Below are positions 8,288 to 16,485 of a DNA stretch of 64,000 nt, piece by piece. The stretch's first letter is position 1, and each line of letters begins with the position of its first letter. Made by a program: the position numbers and the translations under genes. This DNA comes from Moraxella bovoculi 237 (lineage in GTDB: Bacteria; Pseudomonadota; Gammaproteobacteria; Pseudomonadales; Moraxellaceae), in contig NZ_AOMT01000005.1 of NCBI RefSeq assembly GCF_000696305.2, forward strand, positions 186,001 through 250,000, in the 5' to 3' direction. Below the pieces are notes generated by a model, which made no database searches, was not told where the DNA came from, and saw nothing but the letters and a program-made list of their open reading frames with translations.

Positions 8288-9889
8288 TTATTTATTCTTG
8301 TTAGACCGATTCATCTGCCACAGCATGATGTATTTATCGAACGTATAGCCCAAAGACGCTGCCGCCAAGATATAGCCATACGCTCCGCCCATAAAGTCTG
8401 CACGGATAATGTACTCACGCACAAACGAAAACCACGAGCGAGCGAGCAGTCCTGCCATGCTTACCGTTTTGCCTTTTGTGTATTTTTCTTTTGCCCAATC
8501 AAAGCTGTATCGGATGTTTTTTACCAAAAAATGGTGTAGATTGTCGTTGGTAATGTGGGGCAAATAGCCCTTTAGTACCACGCTTGGCACGCCTTGTTGG
8601 TCAAGTGATTCATGGACTTCTAAATCCGAATATTTAAAATGCGTGCGAGTATAGAGCCGAGCAAGCTTGTCGGTGTACCATGAGCGTGGCTGAACCTCCA
8701 CACCACAAAAGGTATTGACCCGAGCAATGGCAAAGACCTTATCCGTCTGTACAGGCTGTCTTAACACGTCGGCGATAGACAGCCTTAATTCTTGGTCAAG
8801 GCGTTCGTCCGCATCCAGCACCAATACATAATCGCTCGTGGCGTAGGACTGAGCAAGTTGGCGTTGTTTACCAAAGCCTTGCCAGTCGGTATTGAGGTAC
8901 CATTTTGCCCCAAAAGATTCAGCAATCTTGCGAGTATCATCGGTGCTACCGCTATCTAGGATAATGATTTCATCTACCAAATCATGCACGGTATCAAGGC
9001 ACGCTTTTAGGTGCTTAGATTCGTTTTTGCAAATCATGACAAGCGACAGCGTACTTTTTTTTTCGGTTAAGTCAATAGGCGTAAGAGTTTTGGTAAATTC
9101 TACTGATTTTAAAAACGCTTGTTCGGCTTGGTTGTGGGTCAAATCGTACAAAATGGCATATTTATTAAAGGTGTATTGGGCAAACATGAGCGAGTAAATC
9201 AGCCCATATCTGCCCTGCAAAAAACGACCGTCCACAAAATACTGCTTAAAAAACGCCCAAAATGGGTTTAAAATCACCTTGCTAAATTTGCCTTTTTTGC
9301 CCTGTCTGTGCCTATCGTCCGCCCATGCTTTGGCGTATTCTAGGCGTTTGGTGAGCCAAAATAGGGGTGTGTCTGCCGTATGATGTCTCATAAAGCCGTC
9401 AAGTGTGGCAGTACTTGCCCCATTTAGCACGACCGATTCATGCACTAAGTTATCGTCATAATTGTGTTTTTTGGGATACAGTCGCCAATGAGCCTTGACC
9501 GCCCATAGCCTGTTGTCAATCTCATATCCAAAAATACAGTCTATGCGTTTGATACCATATACCGTATCAGCAGGGGGATTTTTGATGACCGCCAAAACGC
9601 TCTGTTTTAGCTCATCGGTTATCTCTTCATCAGCATCCAATGCCAGTATCCACTCGCCTGTGGCATAAGATTGGGCAATTTGTCGCTGCCTGCCAAAGCC
9701 TTGCCAGTCGGTATTGACGTGCCATTTTGCCCCATATTGTTCGGCAATTTCAAGGCTGTTGTCGGTGCTGCCGCTATCTAAGATGATAATCTCGTCCGCC
9801 AAGCCGTCTAGGGCAGGCAAGCTGATTGCCAAATTTTTGGCTTCATTTTTGACAATCATGACGACCGATAGGGGGTATTGATTTTGCAT
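8288..9889 (-). CDS. Tandem-domain family-2 glycosyltransferase (two WaaE/KdtX-like units)
   Basis: A 533-residue protein made of two similar GT2 units, roughly residues 5-260 and 280-530. Both share EIIILDSGSTD, the NTDWQGFG-x-QRQ-x-AQSYAT stretch, the LDADE metal site and a VHES segment, so it arose by duplication and fusion. Single-domain relatives of the WaaE/KdtX type are lipooligosaccharide core glucosyltransferases of about 250-260 residues. Both catalytic aspartates are kept, so two sugar transfers by one polypeptide are possible. A run of nine A residues codes the linker. First gene of the glycan operon with manC, GT32 and GT4. The acceptor is not known. Confidence 0.88.
   Translation of the reverse strand: MQNQYPLSVVMIVKNEAKNLAISLPALDGLADEIIILDSGSTDNSLEIAEQYGAKWHVNTDWQGFGRQRQIAQSYATGEWILALDADEEITDELKQSVLAVIKNPPADTVYGIKRIDCIFGYEIDNRLWAVKAHWRLYPKKHNYDDNLVHESVVLNGASTATLDGFMRHHTADTPLFWLTKRLEYAKAWADDRHRQGKKGKFSKVILNPFWAFFKQYFVDGRFLQGRYGLIYSLMFAQYTFNKYAILYDLTHNQAEQAFLKSVEFTKTLTPIDLTEKKSTLSLVMICKNESKHLKACLDTVHDLVDEIIILDSGSTDDTRKIAESFGAKWYLNTDWQGFGKQRQLAQSYATSDYVLVLDADERLDQELRLSIADVLRQPVQTDKVFAIARVNTFCGVEVQPRSWYTDKLARLYTRTHFKYSDLEVHESLDQQGVPSVVLKGYLPHITNDNLHHFLVKNIRYSFDWAKEKYTKGKTVSMAGLLARSWFSFVREYIIRADFMGGAYGYILAAASLGYTFDKYIMLWQMNRSNKNK
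9055..9063 (-). repeat. A9 homopolymer inside the GT2 linker
   Basis: Nine consecutive T on the plus strand (A9 in the gene) encode the Glu-Lys-Lys-Ser turn between the two glycosyltransferase units. A one-base slip would end translation after the first unit. Confidence 0.8.
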
Positions 9890-9977
9890 GGGTGATTACT
9901 GTGGATAAATTCTGGATATTATACTTATTAATTTGCATAATTTTAAGTGGTTAATGATATATTTTTTCATTAACATT

Positions 9978-10442
9978 TTAGGTGGCAACCCGAGTAAAAA
10001 CCTCTCTTAACTCAAAACTGGTATGAAGCTGACTGACCCCATCAATTTTGCTCAGCCTATGGAGTAAAAACTCTTCATAATGACTCATATCACGCACCAC
10101 CACCTTTAATAGATAATCTTCCGACCGTCCTGTAACAAGGCTACATGACACCACTTCATCAAAGGTTTTGATGTGATTTTCAAATTCGCCAAAGCGTTCG
10201 GCGGTGTGTATATCCATACTGACCGCCACAAAGACGGACAATGTATTGCCAAGCGAGCGAGCGGACGTGTGGGCGTGATAACCTGTGATAACACCCATGT
10301 CTTCAAGCCGTTTAATCCTGCGAATGACAGGTGTGGCGGTCAGATTGACCTGCTCACAGATGTCGGCAACAGCAAGGCGAGCGTTGTCCGTGAGTAGTTT
10401 TAGGATTTTATGGTCAATGGGGTCTAGATTAATGGCACTCAT
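9978..10442 (-). CDS. Lrp/AsnC family transcriptional regulator
   Basis: A 154-residue regulator with an N-terminal winged helix-turn-helix (residues about 5-65, LDPIDHKILKLLTDNARL... PVIRRIKRLEDMGVI) and a C-terminal RAM ligand-binding domain (VTGRSEDYLLKVVVRDM). Members bind DNA as dimers or octamers and sense amino acids. It is divergent from leuA across about 245 bases that contain a 31-base palindrome, so control of itself or of leuA is plausible but unproven. Its subgroup (Lrp, BkdR or another) cannot be set from sequence. Confidence 0.93.
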   Translation of the reverse strand: MSAINLDPIDHKILKLLTDNARLAVADICEQVNLTATPVIRRIKRLEDMGVITGYHAHTSARSLGNTLSVFVAVSMDIHTAERFGEFENHIKTFDEVVSCSLVTGRSEDYLLKVVVRDMSHYEEFLLHRLSKIDGVSQLHTSFELREVFTRVAT

Positions 10443-10490
10443 TATGGAAATTCATCAAAATTTGGCGGATTTTACCATAAATTTATCATT

Positions 10491-10521
10491 TTTTGGTAAA
10501 TATGGCTAAGATATGCCAAAA
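10491..10521. promoter_or_regulatory. Candidate operator: palindrome between the Lrp-type gene and leuA
   Basis: TTTTGG and CCAAAA lie at the outside, with ATAT and ATAT inside, giving a 31-base imperfect dyad about 50 bases upstream of the regulator start. Further TTGGTA-like copies follow at about 10534 and 10557. The last of these runs into an extended -10-like element, TGGTATGAT (10558-10566), reading toward leuA. Confidence 0.4.
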
Positions 10522-10589
10522 ACTTTTGTAAAATTGGTAAAAATTAGTGCAAAATTTTGGTATGATAATACAATGATTTATTAAGGTTT

Positions 10590-10656
10590 CCCGTTTGTCC
10601 TGAGTTTATCGAAGGGTAGGAAAACCCTTGTGGTTCGACAAGATCACCACGAACGG
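10590..10656. repeat. REP-like palindromic element upstream of leuA
   Basis: Two outer arms, CCGTTTGTCCTGAGTTTATC and the complement of ATCACCACGAACGG, match at most positions. An inner perfect dyad AAGGGT/ACCCTT spans 10612-10629. The words TGAGTTTATCGAAGG and GGTTCGACAAGATCACC resemble the widespread intergenic palindromes containing TGAGCTTGTCGAA found in many proteobacteria. It lies in the leuA leader, just upstream of the start codon. Only one copy is seen in this window. Confidence 0.7.
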
Positions 10657-10687
10657 TTTTAATTTAAAAAATATAGCGAGCCTAGAC

Positions 10688-12418
10688 ATGACAACACCCA
10701 AAATCACCCCAAAAAATCCTGCGTTTGATTTTACCAAATACCGCCCCTTTGAATTTGCCCCAAACCTGCCCGACCGCACTTGGTGCGACAGACGCATAGA
10801 AAAAGCCCCAATTTGGGCGAGCGTGGATTTGCGAGACGGCAACCAAGCCTTGATTGACCCCATGACCATTGAGCAAAAATTACGCTTTTTTAAGTTGCTC
10901 GTGGCGGTTGGGTTTAAAGAGATTGAGATTGGTTTTCCGTCTGCTGCCCAAGTAGAATTTGATTTTACACGCTTACTTATTGAAGGAAACCATGTGCCTG
11001 ATGATGTTACTTTGCAGGTGCTTGTACAGGCTCGTGAGCATTTGATTGAGCGTACCTTTGAGAGCCTAAAAGGGGCAAAACGTGCCATTGTTCACGTTTA
11101 TAACAGCACGTCAAGGGTGCAACGTGATAAGGTCTATCAGCTTGACAAGGACGGTATTAAGGCGATTGCGGTGGGTGGAGCGACTTTGCTAAGAGACATT
11201 GCGGGGCGTTATCCTGAGACCGAGTGGATTTTTCAGTACAGCCCTGAGAGTTTTAGTCAGACCGAGACCGATTTTGCCGTAGAAGTGTGCCAAGCGGTGT
11301 GCGATGTGTGGCGACCCCAAGACGGTCAAAAAGTGATTTTGAACCTACCTGCAACGGTAGAAGCGTCCACGCCCAATCTATATGCCGACCAGATTGAGTA
11401 TTTTTGTCGTCATTTACCAAGCCGTAAAGACGTGATTGTGAGTCTGCATGCGCACAATGACCGTGGCTGTGGGGTGGCGGCAAGTGAGCTTGGCGTGATG
11501 GCAGGGGCTGACCGTGTGGAAGGCACATTGTTGGGTAATGGCGAGCGTACGGGCAACATGGATATTTTGACCATGGCGATGAACCTGTACACACAAGGGG
11601 TGGACCCTGAGCTTGACTTGTCGCAGGTGAGCGAGATTGTGCAAGTGACGACCGATTGCACCAATCTGCCTGTACACCCACGCCATGCCTATGTCGGTGA
11701 GCTTGTGTTTACCGCATTTAGCGGTTCGCACCAAGATGCCATTAAAAAGTCGCTTGACTATAACGAAAAACACCCCGAAACCGAACAGCATTGGGACGTG
11801 GCATACTTACCGATTGACCCTGTGCATATCGGACGCAGTTATCAAGACGTGGTGCGTATCAATAGCCAGTCGGGTAAGGGCGGGGCGGCGTATATCTTAC
11901 AGCGTCATTATGGCTTTGATTTGCCACGTTGGACGCAGATTGATTTTGCTAAAGTGGTGCAGAACCAAGCCGAGAGTTTGGCTCGTGAGCTAAAAACAGA
12001 TGAGCTCCTTGACATCTTTACCAAGACTTATTTGACCCAAGAGATCTTTAAATTAAGCGATTATCAGATTAACAACAAGGGCGGAGATGTGTCATTTAAC
12101 GGGCAAATCGCCACGCCAACCGATGTGCTAGAAATCATCGGGCAGGGCAATGGGGCATTGTCGGCATTCATTGGCGGTCTTGTTAAGGCGACAGGTAAGG
12201 ATATCCACGTTACCAATTACTCCGAACACGCCATTAACGTCAAGGCGACCGAGAGCCTACTTGATGACGAGTTTGGCGACAACCAAACCAACTCAGCGGC
12301 GGCATCATACGTTCAGTTAAATATTGACGGCAAAGTGTATTCGGGCATTGGCGTGTGTAGCAGTACCGTATCGTCGATGTTAAAAGGCGTGTTGTCAGCT
12401 TTAGCCCAAACTTGGTAA
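10688..12418 (+). CDS. leuA: 2-isopropylmalate synthase
   Basis: A 576-residue enzyme condensing acetyl-CoA with 2-oxoisovalerate, the first committed step of leucine synthesis. The catalytic barrel shows SVDLRDGNQAL (about residue 45), the metal-binding SLHAHNDRGCG and LGNGERTGNMD. The C-terminal third is the LeuA regulatory domain that binds leucine. Length and layout fit the long 'type 2' LeuA found in many proteobacteria and actinobacteria. I start at the ATG at 10688 (MTTPKITPKNPAFDF) rather than the upstream TTG at 10628, because the latter would translate part of the palindromic repeat. GATC occurs only once in the gene. It is followed by its own terminator. Confidence 0.95.
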   Translation: MTTPKITPKNPAFDFTKYRPFEFAPNLPDRTWCDRRIEKAPIWASVDLRDGNQALIDPMTIEQKLRFFKLLVAVGFKEIEIGFPSAAQVEFDFTRLLIEGNHVPDDVTLQVLVQAREHLIERTFESLKGAKRAIVHVYNSTSRVQRDKVYQLDKDGIKAIAVGGATLLRDIAGRYPETEWIFQYSPESFSQTETDFAVEVCQAVCDVWRPQDGQKVILNLPATVEASTPNLYADQIEYFCRHLPSRKDVIVSLHAHNDRGCGVAASELGVMAGADRVEGTLLGNGERTGNMDILTMAMNLYTQGVDPELDLSQVSEIVQVTTDCTNLPVHPRHAYVGELVFTAFSGSHQDAIKKSLDYNEKHPETEQHWDVAYLPIDPVHIGRSYQDVVRINSQSGKGGAAYILQRHYGFDLPRWTQIDFAKVVQNQAESLARELKTDELLDIFTKTYLTQEIFKLSDYQINNKGGDVSFNGQIATPTDVLEIIGQGNGALSAFIGGLVKATGKDIHVTNYSEHAINVKATESLLDDEFGDNQTNSAAASYVQLNIDGKVYSGIGVCSSTVSSMLKGVLSALAQTW

Positions 12419-12434
12419 GAAAAGCAAATAAAAT

Positions 12435-12472
12435 AAAATAGCGCAATCTGTGATTGGATTGCGCTATTTTTT
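12435..12472 (+). terminator. Rho-independent terminator after leuA
   Basis: A 14-base perfect stem, AAAATAGCGCAATC with GATTGCGCTATTTT, around an 8-base loop and followed by T residues. Confidence 0.9.
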
Positions 12473-12539
12473 GTGATGAAATTTAACAATTTGATAATTT
12501 TGACACTGGTGAATTGCGATTCACACCAAAGGGTAAACA

Positions 12540-13622
12540 ATGATCCATTTTAATCTAGCAAAGACAATCGATAACGCCACCGACTTATCCTTGATGGGGA
12601 AGATGGCGAACCGCCACGGACTTATCGCAGGTGCGACTGGTACGGGTAAGACCATCTCGCTTCGTAAGATGGCAGAGGAATTTAGCCGAGCGGGAGTGCC
12701 TGCATTCTTGGCGGACGTGAAGGGTGATTTATCAGACATTGTCAAGGCAGGCGAGTCAACTGGTAAGGTTGGTGAGCGTATGGCACAGTTCGGTTTGGAT
12801 GAGAATTACCTGTCTGGCTTTCCTGTGCGATTTTGGGATGTATTTGGTCAGACAGGTATTCCTGCGCGTGTGACGGTTAGCCAAATGGGTGCGATGCTAC
12901 TAGCAAGATTGATGAATTTGAATGATACTCAAGAAGGGCTTTTGAATGTTGTATTTAAAGTCGCTGATGATAATGGCTGGCACATCCTAGACCTAAAAGA
13001 CCTGCGTGCGATGCTGACTCACATCTTGGATAATGCCAAAGAATACCGCACCAAATATGGTAACATCTCACCTGCCAGCGTAGGGGCAATTCAGCGTCAG
13101 CTACTACAGTTTGAAAGTGAAGGTGCGGATACTTTCTTTGGCGAGCTTGCCCTAAACCTTCAAGATTGGGTGCAAACCAATGACGGCAAAGGTATCATTA
13201 ACATCCTAAATTCCGAGAAGCTCATGCGTGTGCCACGCTTGTATAGTGCGTTTTTACTTTGGTTCTTGGCGGAGATTTTTGTGACTTTGCCTGAGGTGGG
13301 CGACCTTGATAAGCCAAAATTTGTATTATTCATTGATGAGACGCATTTGTTGTTTGATAATTCACCAAAAGCACTGGTGGAGCAGATTGAGCAGGTGGTG
13401 CGACTCATCCGTTCAAAAGGTGTAGGTGTGTACTTCGTCACCCAAAATCCATTGGATTTGCCTGATAGCATCCTGGGTCAATTGGGCAATCGCATCCAGC
13501 ACGCCTTACGCGCGTTCACACCACGCGATCAAAAAGCCGTCAAGGCGGCGGCTTTAACTTTGGTTAGTCTTTCGCCTAGAAAGAGCGACGCCATCAAGAT
13601 GATCGCAGCACCTGCCGCATAA
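12540..13622 (+). pseudogene. HerA-like ATPase (DUF853/YjgR family), C-terminus lost
   Basis: Encodes the N-terminal two-thirds of a DUF853 ATPase. Walker A (GATGTGKT) is near residue 31 and Walker B (FVLFIDETHLLF) near residue 262; a QNPLDLPDSILGQLGNRIQHALRAF stretch (given here in two parts: QNPLDLPD, then LGNRIQHALRAF) is family-specific. The family is about 500 residues. Here homology stops at RDQKAVKAAA (about position 13550), and the last 20 or so codons are antisense to an EamA transporter. So the gene lost roughly 140 codons in a deletion that also cut its convergent neighbour. The truncated protein keeps its nucleotide site, but function is doubtful. Confidence 0.85.
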
Positions 13623-13945
13623 GTTAAAAATGCCACTAAGGAAATCGATGCTTCGCTGAACGCCCAAGTCTCAAAGAAATATAAACAAAATATCCCAAAA
13701 AAGAATAACAGGGCATAATGATGCCAGTATCGTGAGAGTGTGCGGCATTCGATACGCAGCTTGGGCTTTGATAGACAATAGATAGCAATGATGATAAAGG
13801 CGATGAAGCATTTATAAAAGGCGAGAACGCTGGGCATCAGTCCTGCCTGAAGTCCAAGACGCGTAAATACCCCAATCGTACCATTTAGCATCGCTGCTAT
13901 GAGTGCCAGATATTCAGCGCGCATGGGCGTGATTTTGAGGTTCAT
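13529..13945 (-). pseudogene. EamA/DMT-family transporter, N-terminal half only
   Basis: 138 codons covering the first EamA repeat: about four membrane helices (ALIAAMLNGTIGVFTRLG, FIAFIIIAIYCL, ALLFFFGIFCLYFF, AAGAAIILMASLFLGERLT). Full-length members have two repeats, ten helices and about 290-300 residues. Homology ends at GERLTKVKAAAL, exactly where the convergent DUF853 gene ends, and the last codons lie in DUF853 sequence. A deletion between two GC-rich AAGGCGGCGGC words (remaining copy 13542-13552) explains both truncations. Confidence 0.85.
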
Positions 13946-13961
13946 CGATCAATCGTATTGA

Positions 13962-14621
13962 TTACCAACGCGTGCTATCAGCACTCATGAACTCTGCAGC
14001 ACTGTCTAGTAATTTTGCCATCTCGTTATGCTTGATGGGGTGTAGTGGTACGTGTACAAGCCAATCGTTACCGTCTTTTTTTAGGTGCCATGCGATGATG
14101 GCATGGGTATTTTTGTCAAGTGATGCCAATTCAAACTCATGTGCCAATACGCCATCGTTATCTCTTAAGATGCCCAACCCTTTAGTAGCGCGTGTCAGAC
14201 AGTGACGATGATGGCTGGCGATGACGATGAGAATGTGATGGGTTTTCTTGTCCAGTTTATCTAGATGTAGGTCGATTTTTTCTTGATTGATGAATTTATC
14301 TTCGAAGCTGGTTGCGCCCGTGAGTGCATCGCCGCCATGACGCACACTGTTATTGTCTGTGCGAATGTTACCGTAATAAACGCGTTGTAATTCACTGCCG
14401 CTTTGATCCAGCAGTACGCACGCCATGTCAATATCCATGGGTGTTGGCTTCTTATTCATCTTAGGTAGACAAGACAGAAGTGCCTGAATGCCTTCTTTGT
14501 TGATTTCTGTAGCTTCATAGCGCACAGCAGGCGTGATGATTTGCCCACTAAGTCCTAATTCGCTTAGTGTCTTGGGTTCAAAAAAAGCTCTTAATGGTTT
14601 ATCAATCGGTGATTGCGACAT
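13962..14621 (-). CDS. TerD-family (tellurium/stress) protein
   Basis: A 219-residue protein with the TerD fold signature: GNIRTDNNSVRHGGDALTG, then EKIDLHLDKLDKKTHHILIV. Those segments match the calcium-binding DD/GD and 'DLxxLP' stretches of TerD and TerZ proteins. The C-terminal portion (FELASLDKNTHAIIAWHLKKDG) matches the usual end of the domain. TerD proteins are linked to tellurite, phage and general envelope stress, but no other ter genes are seen here. A 16-base gap separates it from the broken EamA gene, which may once have been co-transcribed. Between it and the next gene lie about 260 A/T-rich bases in which I see no gene. Confidence 0.75.
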   Translation of the reverse strand: MSQSPIDKPLRAFFEPKTLSELGLSGQIITPAVRYEATEINKEGIQALLSCLPKMNKKPTPMDIDMACVLLDQSGSELQRVYYGNIRTDNNSVRHGGDALTGATSFEDKFINQEKIDLHLDKLDKKTHHILIVIASHHRHCLTRATKGLGILRDNDGVLAHEFELASLDKNTHAIIAWHLKKDGNDWLVHVPLHPIKHNEMAKLLDSAAEFMSADSTRW

Positions 14622-14879
14622 GGTTTTCCCCTTTAATTTTTTGCTATTGTAACAAATTTTCTATAAAAAACCTAATGTATCAACACAAGAATGTTGATAT
14701 CATCTAACCAAAATTTGCCAAAATAGATGGCTTGGCACTAAAGTCAACTACCGACCAATAACAAAAACTAACACACTTGTTTGCTCAATGATGCTATCAT
14801 CGTAGAAAATCAGAACTTATTTTTAATTATTGTTAAATAAATCTACCAGTTTTGGATAAAGTTTTTAAAGTTGAATATC

Positions 14880-15647
14880 ATGACAAAAACAATCATTCAA
14901 GCCTTAATGCTATGTACGCCATTGGCGTTATTGGGCTGTCAGCACAATAATGATGTGGCGACACCCAATCGCGATCCGACCGCCATCACCAAGTCTTTGG
15001 CGGATGAGCTGTACGATTATGATTGGCGGCTTGTTGCGTCTGATGATGCTCGATTTAATCAGTTCATTGAGGCACGCTCGGTGTATTTGACGGCGGCTGA
15101 GGATCGATTAAGCTTTGGCGTGGGGTGCAATGTGCATTCGGCTGGCTTTACGCTTGTCAAGGATGTCTTGACCATCAGTGACGGTGTTGCTGCGACTAGC
15201 AAAGCGTGCGACCCCAGTGCTCATGAGGCTGAACGAGCGTTGGTAGCGTCATTTAACAATGCCAAATTGACGCTAAAAGTTCAAAATGATCGTCAGGCTG
15301 TTCTGACGCACACGCACCAAGATAAAAGCTGGACATGGCAAGGAGTTAAAAAACCTGACGTGCTGTACGGTGAGCCGGTGGCGTTATACTGGGAGATTGA
15401 GCCTGAGCCGATATTGTGTGCCAATAATGCTCCAAACTGCCTTAAGGTGCGCAATGTACGCTATGATGAGCAAGGCATTAAGATGGGTGCGGGTGCTTGG
15501 CGTGAGTTTGATGATGTGATTGAAGGCTATCATCATGAGGCTGGTGTGAGTAAAATCATCCGTCTAAAAGCCTATACAGACAAATCCACAGGCGAAACTT
15601 TCTATGTCTATGACGGCACGGTAGAATATGGATTGGCTGATCGTTGA
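14880..15647 (+). CDS. META/DUF4377-domain outer-membrane-type lipoprotein
   Basis: A 255-residue lipoprotein with a signal peptide ending LALLGC. After the Cys, residues about 40-155 form a META-like domain (DWRLVASDD, SFGVGCNVHSAGFTL, SKACDPSAHEAERALVASF), a fold shared with HslJ heat-shock proteins. Residues about 160-250 form a DUF4377 domain (CANNAPNCLKVR... IEGYHHEAG). The two-domain pairing is recurrent in Moraxellaceae. The start is the ATG at 14880, since an upstream TTG adds only three residues. It is single-gene, with a terminator shared with ruvC. A role in envelope stress is inferred from HslJ and not shown. Confidence 0.85.
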   Translation: MTKTIIQALMLCTPLALLGCQHNNDVATPNRDPTAITKSLADELYDYDWRLVASDDARFNQFIEARSVYLTAAEDRLSFGVGCNVHSAGFTLVKDVLTISDGVAATSKACDPSAHEAERALVASFNNAKLTLKVQNDRQAVLTHTHQDKSWTWQGVKKPDVLYGEPVALYWEIEPEPILCANNAPNCLKVRNVRYDEQGIKMGAGAWREFDDVIEGYHHEAGVSKIIRLKAYTDKSTGETFYVYDGTVEYGLADR

Positions 15648-15659
15648 TGATGACACACT

Positions 15660-15695
15660 ATAAATAAAGCACCGTGATATGGGTGCTTTATTTAT
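15660..15695. terminator. Bidirectional terminator between the META lipoprotein gene and ruvC
   Basis: ATAAATAAAGCACC pairs with GGTGCTTTATTTAT around a 7-8 base loop; A- and T-rich arms allow use in both directions. Confidence 0.85.
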
Positions 15696-15730
15696 ATCTG
15701 ATGAGAATTTAACACAGTCAAATCAAATCA

Positions 15731-16315
15731 TCAGCGTAAGTTCAAGAAATCTTCTTCGGACAGTCGCCAGCGGCCTTTCTTCTTTGAGCTACTGCGACCT
15801 GCCAATGCCGTATTGCCCAGAAGCTTATGCATGGAATGGCTTGAATGCGCATGGCAAATGGCGCACGCCAAACCATCGGCGGCATCCGCTTGCGGCACGA
15901 CCTCTAATGACAAAATGCGGCACACCATGGCACAGACTTGTTCCTTGTCGGCGGCGCCATAGCCGCAGACGGCTTGTTTGATTTGGCGGGCGGTGTATTC
16001 TGACACCATCAGATCAAGCGCGGTTAAGGCAGCGATGGCAGCGCCGCGAGCTTGCCCCAGTTTTAGCGCAGAATCAGGGTTACTTGCCATGAATACTTGT
16101 TCGATGGCGGCGTGCATGGGCTGATCGCTGTATTTTTGATAGTGCTTGACGATGCGCGACACCCCAGAGAATATCTGTCCTATGCGTGTCGGCATGTCGC
16201 TGCCATCGGTGCGAATCGTCCCTGCATCTAAGAAGGTAAGCTTGTCCGCTTGGGTGCTGATGATGCCATAGCCCGTCATGCGTGAGCCAGGATCGATGCC
16301 GATGATAAGTGTCAT
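15731..16315 (-). CDS. ruvC: Holliday junction resolvase RuvC
   Basis: A 194-residue RNase H-fold endonuclease that cuts Holliday junctions after RuvAB branch migration. The catalytic acids are visible: Asp8 in IIGIDPGS, Glu near residue 71 in AAIEQVF, and the pair in QADAADGLACAICH. The C-terminus has a basic extension beyond the usual 170 or so residues. ruvA and ruvB are not adjacent. It is transcribed alone, convergent with the lipoprotein gene. Confidence 0.96.
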   Translation of the reverse strand: MTLIIGIDPGSRMTGYGIISTQADKLTFLDAGTIRTDGSDMPTRIGQIFSGVSRIVKHYQKYSDQPMHAAIEQVFMASNPDSALKLGQARGAAIAALTALDLMVSEYTARQIKQAVCGYGAADKEQVCAMVCRILSLEVVPQADAADGLACAICHAHSSHSMHKLLGNTALAGRSSSKKKGRWRLSEEDFLNLR

Positions 16316-16485
16316 AAATTCGCCAAAAGTGTCAAAACTGAATAATTGTGCTAAAATCTAAAATGCTGGGCTTGAATTTTTTATATTTGCCCAAATTTTT
16401 GAATGCACCAAGAGGTTGCCATAGTATAGCGCATTTTTGGTTGTTTTTGAATTTATTCACTGTTCAGGTTTTTTAAGGAAAATAT

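Noticed and set aside
14622-14879. The 258-base gap before the META lipoprotein gene
   Set aside because: A/T-rich with no convincing promoter, operator or small gene seen.
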